64,000 nucleotides of DNA. It comes from Sipunculus nudus. Its lineage: Eukaryota; Annelida; Sipuncula; Golfingiida; Sipunculidae. Numbering within the stretch: the first letter of the stretch is position 1; each line of letters begins with the position of its first letter. A program made the translations under genes and the position numbers. The notes below the pieces were generated by a model. It was not told where the DNA came from and ran no database searches. It was given only the letters and a program-made list of their open reading frames with translations. Location: assembly GCA_026874595.1 (NCBI GenBank), contig CM049316.1:40306695-40370694 (forward strand). Reading direction: 5' to 3'. Below, in pieces: positions 22,835 to 34,417 of the stretch.

Positions 22835-23445
22835 CCTGTATAGAGTCATCTGGTCCTTCATATGACCTGTGTGATTTCATCATGTGACCTGTATTTCATC
22901 AGGTTCATCATGTGACTAGTATGATTATCTCCCCAAGTTCATCATGGGACTTTTAGGATTTCATCTGGTTCATCATGGGACTTGTAGGATTTCATCTGGT
23001 TCATCATGGGACTTGTAGGATTTCATCTGGTTTATCATGGGACTTGTAGGATTTCATCTGGTTCATCATGGGACTTGTAGGATTTCATCTGGTTCATCAT
23101 GGGACTTGTAGGATTTCATCTGGTTCATCATGGGACTTTTGGATTTCATCTGGTTCATCATGGGACTTGTAGGGTTTCATCTGGTTCATCATGGGACTTG
23201 TAGGATTTCATCTTGTTTATCATGGGACTTGTAGGATTTCATCTGGTTCATCATGGGACTTGTAGGATTTCATCTGGTTCATCATGGGACTTGTAGGATT
23301 TCATCTGGTTCATCATGGGACTTGTAGGATTTCATCTGGTTCATCATGGGACTTGTAGGATTTCATCTGGTTCATCATGGGACTTGTAGGATTTCATCTG
23401 GTTCATCATGGGACTTTTGGATTTCATCTGGTTCATCATGTGACT
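22835..23445. repeat. Satellite, 31-bp units, subfamily B
   Basis: Units read GGTTCATCATGGGACTTGTA-GGATTTCATCT, nearly identical over about 17 copies, with decayed units at both edges. The unit can be aligned with subfamily A at about 20 of 31 positions in one register. Confidence 0.9.
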
Positions 23446-24359
23446 TGCTGACAACCACATGTTCATGTGCCCAGTATGAGGAGCACATGTTCATCATGTG
23501 ACCTGTAAGACAACTACTATATAATAACCACAGGTTTATCATGTGACAGGTAAGACCGTCTCACCAGACACATCAGATGACAGATATGACAGCTTTATTA
23601 TGTTCATCATTTAACCTAAATGACCACTTGGTAAGTCATCATGTGAACTATAATATAAGGCAGCCTGGTTAGATTCATCAGTTGACATGTATTACTGGTC
23701 CAACCACATCTGCAAACACAACCTTTAGCAAAGGCATGATCCTTGACTCATGTGTCTTATTTCCAAAATCATTAAAGACATCACTAGCACAGTACTAGAT
23801 GCTTATGAGAACTCCAGAAGTATTGAAAGAATGATTCATACCTGATTCAAACTTGGTTTAACTTGAAATGTGTCCTTCAGTGTAAACATTAAAAAAAACA
23901 TAGTTGTTTGATTCCACTTAACAAGAATTTTATATTATAAGATGCAATGGGGTACTTACTTTAAACGCCTCTACATTATCAAGCTTGGCTTATTGGATTC
24001 TATATTCACTAACATCTTATACACCCCTACATTCCTTGTGCAGTGGACACACTACATTTGTTTTAGAACGGCTTTCATAGCAGCATTTGCTTAGTATCCA
24101 TACCATGGTGACTGGCACAGGTGCCAAGAATATACTGACAGATTAGACTTACTGATTTTAAACTTTTTAACTGAGTCGGTATACATGGCTCATTGGTTAG
24201 GACATTCTGACCCAGTACTAACTTCCCTAGTGGCAATATGCAGCAAAGCCTGCTATTGAAAGCAGTTGTGAAATGAATGGAAGTACAGAACAAATGCATC
24301 CTGACCACCACCTTTGCGTGTTATACAGACCTGTGTAGGATATTTTGTATGCTTCACCA
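23446..24359. other. Intergenic, decayed satellite edge then nothing
   Basis: Up to about 23660 there are scattered TTCATCATGTGACCTG words related to the satellite; beyond that I see nothing. Confidence 0.45.
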
Positions 24360-24775
24360 GTCACGCACACATTACCATACCTGATCACGCTCCTCCCGCA
24401 TTGGTTATACACCGCAGACATCCTTTCGTGTAACCACTGCTTTTTATGGCAAGGATCTCCTGGCACCAGGGTGTGCACAGAGCACTGAGAGCGTGGTATT
24501 GCATTGTGCATCCAGCCAAAATTTTAAACGTGACACCCAATCTGTTTGATCAGATTACACCTGTTCAGGCAAAATGCCAAGAATCATACCAATGAAAGCT
24601 TGTGTCACATGTTTAAAATGCCAAGAATCAAAACCAGCAAGAGCAGGTGTCACACCCTGGTGTTCTTGCTCAGAGAACCTTGCTATACAAAACAATGGTT
24701 AAACGAAAGGATGTCTGGGATGACTGTAGTGTGCAACTGCTTCAAGTGGAGCGTCCATACCTGATATAAAAGCTT
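24360..24775. repeat. Diverged inverted repeat pair
   Basis: Arm 1 (24368-24495, read on the minus strand) and arm 2 (24645-24772, plus strand) share CACACCCTGGTG, CCTTGC(C/T)AT, a (G/A)TGGTTA(C/A)ACGAAAGGATG core, GGAGCGT and CATACCTGA-type words. Both arms read KQWL(H/N)ERMS in one frame, a weak hint of a shared coding origin. No known family recognised. Confidence 0.5.
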
Positions 24776-26200
24776 ATTACCATACAAACAGGAGCCACAT
24801 GAAGTGCCGAATGCTATCAGACATTGAGCATGGCTCTTAATTTAAAAGCTGTTATATCAGATTTCACATCGTCCTCATTTCATCATCAATACTTCATTTT
24901 GTTTGCATAACAGCCATGCATTAATTGTGTGTTATTATGGTGTTGTGGGCCTATTAGGGGATCAAGTAGTTTATAGACCTGATATATGCATTCTGCACAG
25001 TTTGGCTTTGGTAGAATTCTTTGCTGCTTCAGATTACATTAATATGCTCACAAACATAGCTCACAAATATTGGTGCATGCTTAATTAAGGATACTTGTTA
25101 AATGTCAACAATTTTGTCACTGCAGTTCTTCACAGTTTTCAAGAAAACATACTTTTACTTATTACAGTTATATTGAGAGAAAGGGTAGAGAAATAAATAA
25201 ATCCCTATTCAGAAAATTGTTAAAAATCTATCCATCAGGTTGGAAAATGATTCAAAATAAATTAAAAGGATAAGATTCTTCACTGCAAGCCTTAAATGTA
25301 AAATGAAACTGATAGTTAGATGATAAATTAATTCTTGTAGCCCATAATAGTTAGGTGACAAATTCAATCATGTATTCTATATAATACTTTTATGGTCAAA
25401 ATAACACTACAAGGAACTCCAACCTGAAAAGCACTCAGCATAAAAAAAAAATCTTTGCACTCAATACTTATGTAAAAGTATGTATGTGTTTCAAACACCT
25501 GCACATATGCACACATAAACAGAAAGATGAAATTATCAACTTTATCTTAGTTGGTGCACACATTATTAACATTTATACAAATGAGCAGGGTAATACCAGC
25601 AACTTAGCACATATGGATGAGCACGATTACATACATGGTAGGTCTAACTTGGGGTGGGGGGGGGGGGGGAGGGGAGAGGGCAGTTGGCCACCTAAACCAC
25701 ACACATTACCACCAGTACATGAGTTTAACATATGTAAGTACAAAGATTTAGTGAATTAACTGTGGTGAATCCGATCTGTAGCTCTAATATGATGTGCATA
25801 TGTGAGCGATATTCATTAAATGTAAAGAATTTGATCAGCTCTGTCTTTTGTTGTGTCATGTTTTAATGTCCTGGAACCCACAGTAGTTAACCATATCATA
25901 AAGTTAATGAACAAGGCCTACAGGCCTAATGCAAACCTGTGCAAAGTTTGGGAGTGTGAATGGAGGTTTGTTTTTAAAATTTAATCTTGAGCCTTTTAAG
26001 TCCTGCATATCTACCTTAGTCATTATGATTTCAGCAAAATGGACATTTCGGACCTGCAAGTTTCAGACTAGGACATTTTAAAACTAGAATATGGGTAGTC
26101 GACAAGCGACTATGTGTATCTGCAGAAATCAGAGTGGGACGGGTGAAGTGAGGCATGGATTCAGTGGCAAGGGGAATAGAGTGAGGTGTGTTGTATATTA
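24776..26200. other. Intergenic, no gene seen
   Basis: AT-rich. A G-rich run lies at 25659-25681. No ORF with family resemblance. Confidence 0.5.
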
Positions 26201-26205
26201 GCATG

Positions 26206-26760
26206 GATGTCTGCAGAGTAAACCTGAATGTAGGTGGCGCCACCTGTCATAAATCAGAGCTGTCCAGGATGTATAAACCTGCAAAATTTCAGGTGGATAA
26301 GTCAAACCACTGCTGCGATATGAGTGATTTTATTCCAAGGCAGATGAACAGATGGGTGCTGTGCATTAATGGTTGCAGGTGGCGCCACCAGTTTTGCCTA
26401 TGACGAAGAGTTATGTGAGATCAATACACATGCATAATTTTGGCCCAATCGGTCAAACGGTTCCCAAGATATGAGCTTTGATGTCTGCAGAGTAAACCTA
26501 AATGTAGGTGGTGCCACCTATCATAAAATCGAGAAAGCTTTCCAGGATGTATAAACCTGCAAAAAATGGTTGCAGGTGGCGCCACCATTTTTAGTGTATG
26601 TTATAAAGCTATCAAAGGGCTACATTTGTGCAAAATTTTTAGCCTGATCGGTCAAACGGTTCCCAAGATATGCGGGTTTATGTGTGGAAACAGACACACA
26701 AATGGACGCTGGGCAGCAAGGAAAGGTCAGAGGTCAACCAAAAATGAGGGTGCAGCAGTT
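26206..26760. repeat. Two tandem ~274-bp units with GGTGGCGCCACC palindromes
   Basis: The unit starting ATGTCTGCAGAGTAAACCT (26206 and about 26480) repeats with CAGGATGTATAAACCTGCAA, GGTTGCAGGTGGCGCCACCA and CGGTCAAACGGTTCCCAAGA words. Palindromes at 26233-26244, 26378-26389, 26507-26518 (one T variant) and 26575-26586. Confidence 0.7.
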
Positions 26761-26890
26761 CACATGTGACCTGATGATAAACCCGATTTGCTTAAAATGC
26801 AAACCAAGTTTTTTCAAACAGTTGAAAGATATAGTTCCAATAATCTGGGAATTTTGCATCTAAACATTGTGTCCAGACGTCTAGACGCTA

Positions 26891-26908
26891 TGTCTAGACG
26901 TCTAGACA
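26891..26908. repeat. 18-bp perfect palindrome TGTCTAGACGTCTAGACA
   Basis: Part of a GTCTAGAC-rich stretch (26872-26920) that ends in a C16-type run. Each half also contains the 8-bp palindrome GTCTAGAC, so the tract can fold several ways. Confidence 0.8.
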
Positions 26909-27241
26909 CATTGTCTAGACACCCCCCCCCCCCCCCCAAGCCAGGTCAGTTGCCATGGTGATGTCTGGACCCCACCTCTTTGTACTGAGTGACCTCTTGA
27001 CTTGGCTGCTGAAACTCATCTTATTGTCAAATCTGTTTTCGAATACAGAAAGCCTTTTTCAATTGGCTGCAATGCTTTTTTAAAACTGAATTTACCCAAT
27101 CTTTTCTATTAAAACTGGCAGAACCCTACTACAGAATAATTCTTGTAAAGTTTAAACCAATCAGCTTAACAGTTTCATCATAAATCATTGTATATATAAG
27201 CTAGAAGAGTTTAAAATTACATTTTCGCTTGTAAAAAACAT

Positions 27242-27735
27242 CAATGTAGGTGGCGCCACCAATACCTCAAAATCAGATATGACATATGTAACAAACATTG
27301 GTATAAAATTTGGTGATTATAGCTCTAGCCGTTTCTGAGATTTTAATTTTAGTGTGCTTTTTTGGACAGATGACTAAGTTCAACCTCCTGTAACTCGGCC
27401 AAAAATCTCTGAACTGGAACCATTCGAACAAACTTGGAGAGATTGTTCCAGGGATCATTTCTGTGAAATATTGGACAATTTGGCTGGACAGTTTCGGAGA
27501 AGATTTTTAAAGCTTTTTTAGCTTTTTCCCTATAAAATCTAAGAAAATGCAGTAAGAAAAAAAATAACAAAATCCGATATAGTTTTTTGGATGACTGATT
27601 ATTTGAAAAAGGTTTGGTGATGCTAGCTCCTGCCATTTTAGAGATAGATATGGTTAACGTACAGACGACGCACGACACACGACGTACGATGGACGACGCC
27701 GCACCATCTCATAAGCTCACAGGTTCGCTAAAAAA
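27242..27735 (-). mobile_element. Inverted repeat arm, left (GGTGGCGCCACC family)
   Basis: Reads on the minus strand from TTTTTTAGCGAACCTGTGAG (ending at 27735) through a CGTCGTCCATCGTACGTCGT-type tract to GGTGGCGCCACC (27249-27260). Nearly the same sequence occurs in plus orientation at 29946-30440. Confidence 0.7.
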
Positions 27736-29945
27736 TATAGAGCCTTTCTGTTACTCTCATGCTGTACCACAACTTTGCCCGTTTCTGTAGATTCTGTTTA
27801 TCAGCAATTAGATATAAGCTTAGCTATAATCAGTTTTCAAATCAAATGTTTTGGCAGCCTTGCCCACCATGAAAGTGTCTCCTAAATTGTAGATGTACAC
27901 GCATTGAAGTAAGAAAATTTGCTTAATATTAAAATATTTTGCAAAATATTGATAATGAATTTCCAAGCAGATTTTCTATCCTAAGGTAGAAACAAAATGT
28001 CAGACCTGAGCTGAGTTATTAGGCCACTGTGATCCTATTGCAATCATTGCATTATTTGGGCTTGTTTTCTCTAGGTCACTGTTCTATACCAGACCAGCCT
28101 TTACTTACGGCTCCTTACAGTCTGTCATGTACCTAAAATGTAAGTCTTTCTGTAACCAAAATTATATTAATTTTAATGTCCATGCACTCGTGTTCATCAC
28201 CTTGTAGGATTTCTTTCGAAGAAAAAATAAAACAGCAAATGTAAGTTTTAAATCACCAAATGACCGAAAAGTCAGTCCAAATTTGGAATATTAGTTATTA
28301 CTTGGCCAAAATTTTATCATACTGCCAGTCTATGGGGTATGTGCATTCGTCAGTGCTTAACTACCTCCATTTCTTATACACCAAGACCCTGGCTACTGAT
28401 TGACTTGCATATGAGCCATGAGGAGGGGTCTGTTCCCTAGGCCTGCTACCAGGACAAGAAACTCTAACCCCTACTCTGACCCATAGAGCTGCCTTCTTTA
28501 TCATACGGGCATTAATGGATGAGTCCACTTATAGTATCTATTAAGGGTTTACATGTATAATTATGGAATATCCTTTAACCTACCCACAGAAGAGCTGACA
28601 CTGCACTCTTAACCTGTCATGGGTTTGGATTGAAGGAAGTCTTAACTGGCCTTCAAGAAAAGATTAACACAATGGGTCTGGTGTTTGGTGGTGTAATGGT
28701 TAGAGCACTGGACTTGTGACCCCACCTTTTACCTAAAGCAAAACTAGTGATAATACATTCAAACACTGTAAAATGATATGAAAATCAAGTGTTATATGTC
28801 ATTTCATCATATCATGGCTACAAAAGGATTGGAAACTCTTCTTTCAAATGAAGCTAAACTGAAGTGTCTGTATTTTCTCCCAGGCAAGAAGGGGGGCCTT
28901 TAACACCATAAGAATGGCCCCTCCATGCCACGTACATTCCAACATCCAGGAGCCCAATGAAATGTCATAAAAAAAACACATTAAAGGAACAAGTAAATTA
29001 ATGGATCACAATTTTAAAGATAATTCAGTATTTAATAACCAGTAGCTCAAATTGTACTTCTCCCAGTAGGGACAATCTGATGGCCATTTTCCAAATATTT
29101 TTGCCATTGGTAGGTGGAGCCACCTAGGGATAAAGAGAGATACTAAAGAGGATGACTACTTCCTTCATCCAACAAGTCAATCCATTAACAAGTTAAAACT
29201 AATAAATTATTTTTCCCTCACCATGTCCATGTGAGGGAAGAATACTAAAATTTGGAAATTCTTTGTTTTGTCTGCCCTGTGGATGCAGTACATTCAGTTT
29301 TGCTGGATGGAATTTTTGCTGGGGCTATGATCATTACTGACAGAGTGACCTTTCCTTTTGAAGTGATGCATACTGTTGAAAATCATAGAAATCACCAGAT
29401 ACTCTGGTGGTCCTTTTATTCAGGATGATTTGTCAGGCCTACCACAGGTAAATGACCGAAGAAGAGTAAGTGCAAGGGAAAAATAGAGGAGACTTCCTCA
29501 AAATAAACAGTGAAAAAAAGTTAATTAGCGTCAATTCCCCATTTTTTATCACAGACTGAATAAAGATGAACTTGACATACCAATCATGTATGTATATATA
29601 TAACATTATTGCACAAAAGATTAGTTGTGTAATATAACACATCTGGCAACAACCTATTCAGCAACCTAATCTGTGCATGTTTTTGAAACTTGCCCATGCA
29701 TACAAACATTAATTATTATAAAACGTGCCATAAAGACATCAGTTAATGACTTTGAACAGAGAAATGGGCGAGGTATTGCTGGATTCATTCCAAATTTAAA
29801 ATCCATACAAATACGGCCAACTCTGTGCAACATTGAGCCCGAAGTGTGGTTGTGCTGATCAATTAAGTCATGCGATTGAGAGACAGCCTGCAAATAAATA
29901 AATATGAGACAGTCTACAAATAAAATAATACGACTTTTTCAGGAT
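27736..29945. other. Spacer between the inverted arms; no gene seen
   Basis: 2.2 kb of AT-rich DNA with no clear coding content and one SINE-like fragment at 28685-28722. One more palindrome-like word, GGTGGAGCCACC, is at 29113. Confidence 0.5.
28676..28726 (+). mobile_element. tRNA-like SINE 5' fragment
   Basis: TTTGGTGGTGTAATGGTTAG-AGCACTGGACTTGTGACC resembles the D-arm to anticodon-arm part of a tRNA-derived SINE, with an A box but no B box within the next 60 bp. Truncated copy. Confidence 0.5.
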
Positions 29946-30440
29946 TTTTTAGCGAACCTGTGAGCTTATGCGATGGTGCGGCGTCGTCCGTCGTGTGTCG
30001 TACGTCGTGCGTCGTCTGTACGTTAACCACAGCTATCTCAAAAACGGCAAGAGGTAGCATCACCAATTTTTTTGCAAATAATGAGTCATCCAAAAAAACT
30101 ATATCGGATTTTGTTTATTTTTTTTCTAACTGTATTTCCTTAGATTTTATAAGAAAAAACTTAAAAAGCTTTAAAAATCTTCTTCTCCGAAACTGTCCAG
30201 CCAAATTTTCCAATATTTCACAGAAATGATCCCTGGAACAATCTTTCTCAAAATTGTTCGAATGGTTCCAGTTCGGAGATTTTTGGCCGAGTTACAAAAG
30301 GTTGAACTTTGTTAACTGTGCAAAAAAGCATATTAAAATTTAAATCTCAGAAACCGCTAGAGCTATCATCACCAAGTTTTATGCCAATGTTGGTCACATA
30401 GGTCATATCTGAAATTGAGGTATTGGTGGCGCCACCTGCA
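29946..30440 (+). mobile_element. Inverted repeat arm, right (GGTGGCGCCACC family)
   Basis: Starts TTTTTTAGCGAACCTGTGAG, continues with CGGCGTCGTCCGTCGTGTGT and CGTACGTCGTGCGTCGTCTG, and ends past GGTGGCGCCACC at 30425-30436. Mirror of 27242-27735. The peptides readable in both arms are similar but look non-coding. Confidence 0.7.
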
Positions 30441-32620
30441 TCGGCCTTTTTTGTATGGGGTCATCAGTGCCTGTATCACACTGATGGCTACAAAAAACTT
30501 CTTCTCTGAAACCATATGGCCAAAATGTTTAATATAGCACAGAAATGATCCTAGGGTAGTGCTTTCTGAAATTTGTTCAAATAGTCTCTTTTCAGTGACT
30601 TTTGGCTAAGTTATGGGAAGCTGAATTTAGTCATGCCATAACAGCCCATTTTAGCTCAGTGGCTACAAAGATCTTCTTCTCAAAATCCACTACGCCAAAT
30701 TCTTAAATCTCACACATTAATTATCCTAAGATGTTGATAATTCAAGTTTGTTCAAATGGTTTTGGTTCAGTGCTTTTTGGCTGAGTTACGGGAAGCTGAA
30801 CTTGGCCAGTTTGCTTTATCTTCCTATATGAGTTATAAACCTGCAAAACATTTTTCGACTGATGCCACTGAAGCCAGTTTGTTAAATATTTTACAAGAAT
30901 AATCCCTACAATAATTCTTATAATAATTGTCATTAATGGTTCCACATGAATTATTTTTGGCTGAATTATGGAGATTGAATTGAGTCATTTTACCATATAT
31001 GTTAGCTGTGTGATGCTGTTACATCTAGCCCGGCACCAGTTTATCAGCATCTATTACATCATGCCACTAGACATTTAGATTTCAGGTTATCTTTGGTTAA
31101 TATTGACAAGAAGGTTTTTAAAACCTTTAAATAATTAAGATTTATGATTTAAGTGCTTCATCATACCAGGCAATGTTACAATCATTGATATTCAGCTCTC
31201 TGTGGCTATATAAAGACAATGTACGTGGATTATAAATTATTGGTATCCCTACTCAACTTAATTCAAGAATTTGCCATCAATGAGATATATCTGTATTTTA
31301 ATTTTGCATTCAGTATGCATAAGTAATAATTTTACATATATCCCTGATTTCTTTTTTATCAAAAGTCAGCTGAAAAGCATTTTGTATTGGGAAAATAAAT
31401 TTCAAAGTTATTTCATGTAGGGACCACTTTTGTGTACAGATGGCAGCACTTGGTTTACCATTGGCAGATTGCCAGTGCCTTGATGTTGGCCATTAGCCAA
31501 GATGATGACAGCTCTATAAATAGTTTTGGCACATTGCCAGGATTTGAAGAAGTGCAGCCAGGTATAGGTCAAGAGTTCACTCAGTGCAGTAGCTGCATTC
31601 TATTTATAGCTTAGGCAGACTGCTCACTGTATCATACTTGGCACCAAAGTTCAGCCTGAATCTATTTATAGCTTTGGCAGACTGCCAACTGTGTCAGATT
31701 ATGCAACAGGTAGAGTTAACTCAGTGCAGCCAGGTACAGGTCAAAAGTTCACTCAGTCTAGCCAGGTGCAGGTCAAGAGTTCACTCAGTGCAGTAGCTTG
31801 AGGCAGCAATTTGTCACAGGTCACTCGGGGGCAACTGCCTTACTCACTTAAGCCTTGTCAGCCCAGTGCATCAAACTCCGGGGAAGTTTGGTGTATTGGA
31901 CTGATATTTTGACCTGTCTATGTGTCTCTGATGGTATTCTCATTTACAAGACAGGTGGTGCCACATACATTGACTTTTGCACAGTGTATGTGCCTGCTTA
32001 TTTCTACAGAGGAATTTGATATATCAGCCTGAAATTGGGCATATTTATACATATCGAATAGCTTTGTAATATATGACAGGTGGTGCCACCTACAATAATT
32101 TTTGCATTATGTGTGTCCCTGCTTACTTCTCAAGAGGGGTTTGATATATCAGTCTGAAAATTGGCATATGTGTATATCTCTGATAGCTTCGAAGTATACA
32201 AGACTGGTGGTGCCAGCTACAATCGTTTTTGTGTTGTGTGCACCCATGCCAGAATTTCAGCAGCGATGTTTGTGTAATTGTTTCTTATTCAAAATGTTTA
32301 GTACTTGCATTGTTCATATACATGAAAAGTAATGGTCCAGCATTGAAGCATTATACCTGGTGTATTTCCCAATGCACAGGTTCTCATTAGGCCTGTAGGC
32401 CTTCTTGAAAATTCCCACAAGAAATGAAGACTATGTTGGTACACAATGTTAAATTCATGACTTTTCAGAACAAAGGAACCTAGTTAGTGACATTAAATTT
32501 GTTATTATCAGACGAAGATAATAGTTTTTGTTATCTGATAAAGAAGAGTGGTGGTGGACTTGCAAACTTTTTCGCTTTGTTCAGGGGTAAGAAAAAATAA
32601 ACACATGATAAATATATCAC
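30441..32620. repeat. Decayed copies of the same repeat family and local duplications
   Basis: Words such as CAAGTTTGTTCAAATGGTTTTGG and GGTGGTGCCACC (32079-32090; variants near 31954 and 32206) show older family copies. 31555-31800 holds an imperfect duplication of CAGGT(A/G)CAGGTCAA(A/G)AGTTC. No gene recognised. Confidence 0.5.
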
Positions 32621-32625
32621 ATCCT

Positions 32626-32631
32626 TTTATT
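32626..32631 (-). terminator. Possible SDR39U1 polyadenylation signal
   Basis: TTTATT on the plus strand is AATAAA on the minus strand, 724 nt beyond the distal SDR39U1 stop. I found no AATAAA in the duplicated unit itself, so only the distal terminal exon has this signal nearby. Confidence 0.35.
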
Positions 32632-32890
32632 CCTAACACTGTTTTATGTACACTGATTACAACATTTGTGCTCTGAGTCTCCAAAGCAACATGAATAAAT
32701 AATAATTAAACGGGAAACATGCAAATTCTTATGCACCAAATTCTTATACAAATTCATCAGACCTTGGGTTATTGCCTTAAATTGTTAAACCACAATGCTG
32801 TGCATTTTGTTTTGTGTCGGTTAAATAACCTGATTGTGCGTTGTACAGATATGACATGGATGTATTTCGCTTGAACTGCTCACAGATCCT

Positions 32891-34417
32891 CTCTCAATTT
32901 GTAAAATTTCAGTCTGTTATCCTTGTCTGGTGGCTGATGACATAGCACACATTGAAAACATTGCAACCTTGACCCACAGGGCCATAGGTTAAACAGAGAC
33001 ACCAAGTGCGAAGAGAAGGTTCCATTTGATCCTGCACAAATTCAGCGAATGTTGAGTGCCAATTAAAACTTGACTAACAACAATTTAAAATGAATTCAAA
33101 ATGCTCTAACTAGATAACTTTGTTTTCTCGGTTTGTTTCTAAACTTTTGGGACATCCTTGTATGAAAAAGTATATTTCATAAAACCAATAATAACAGACG
33201 GCCACCTGAGCTGGAGTCTGGTGGATGATTTTGGTACTGATAGAAAGAAATAGCAGGGTTAACCAAAAATCATCACATTTGGACTGAGATCCATCTAAAA
33301 GTCTGTGCATAATCCAGAAAATATTTGTATATTGTCATTCAAGAGGCTATGCTTCTATATTTGAGGCAATGTATAACACATATCTGTGCAGGCTTTACAC
33401 GCTTCATCAATCTTTGGAAATATAAAGTCATATCCAGATTCCAATGTTCTCTGTGGAAGAACTTTTTGACCTTCAAGCATGGCTTTGGCTCTTTCAGAAC
33501 CAAACACTGTATTGAGAACCAGTCCTGGCACTGGGAATATCGCAAATCTCCACATGGCCTTAGCGAACGCTTGAGTAAATTCACTATTTGTTACAGGATT
33601 TGGAGCCACGGCATTTAATACACCAGTCACGTGATCATTCTCCACGGCATGGCTCAATATTCCTGCTACATCACCCACGTGTATCCATGGAAACCACTGA
33701 TTTCCCGATCCAAGTTTTCCTCCGAGGTTGAAATAAAATGGCCAGTACATATTCTGTATCAATCCACCATCACGCCCAAGCACCAGTCCTACAAGATATA
33801 AAGAAACTGATTCTCCTTGTTTTATAAGATAAGGCTAGGATTTCTCTTTGATACGTCTACACAGAATTTTTTAAATTCAGTTATTATGTATATTTATGCA
33901 AACTTTTCAAAACTACAAAGGAATGCTTCTTTGCCATTATTTCTTGTTATAAATATTCCTCACTTTTAAATTACTGTAAAGGGTCTACAACAACACCAAA
34001 CATAATGAGTTTAACGGCAGCTGAGTAAAAAATGAATGAACCATTGTCTACAGCAAATATTTATCCTATACATAAAAGAACCCATACATCTGCACTGGTC
34101 CACAACCCAAGGTAAAAGTCATACAAAACATACAAGTACACCTGTATCAGCTTACTGATATCACTATGAATATATTCATTCAAACCAGTTAAGTACATCA
34201 TTATTGACTGAAAGAAACCACTAAGTACACAGTGGTACAAACCTCAAAGTACATGAAGTACACCTACATTACTAAAGCATCATGGAACAAGAGCAAGGCA
34301 AATGGTGCATAATACACCGGTCGCATTTCTTGAGACCTCTGACCACATTAAATATTTGTGAATTCTGCCGAGAATGTAATTCAGGTTAAAAGTGTATTGG
34401 TCAATATTCATAATGAT
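32891..34417. repeat. 1527-bp direct tandem duplication, copy 1
   Basis: Contains SDR39U1 3' UTR, terminal exon and the end of the preceding intron. Identical to 34418-35944 in every stretch I compared, including all open frames and the intron. The junction has one shared T; there are no transposon ends at the breakpoints. Confidence 0.95.
33355..33788 (-). CDS. SDR39U1: SDR39U1 terminal exon, distal copy
   Basis: Acceptor ATATCTTGTAG; reads (G)LVLGRDGGLIQNMYWPFYF, SGNQWFPWIHVGDVAGILSH and, near the end, MLEGQKVLPQRTLESGYDFI, stopping at TAG 33355-33357. This holds the C-terminal DUF1731-type region of the family. It is followed by original 3' flank, so it is probably the ancestral last exon in position. 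Confidence 0.9.

Noticed and set aside
21757-23445. CRISPR-like regular array
   Set aside because: Units are contiguous with no unique spacers, and the genome is clearly animal; it is a satellite.
33325-33618. Plus-strand open frames opposite the SDR39U1 terminal exon (and in its duplicate)
   Set aside because: Antisense shadows of a strongly conserved minus-strand exon.
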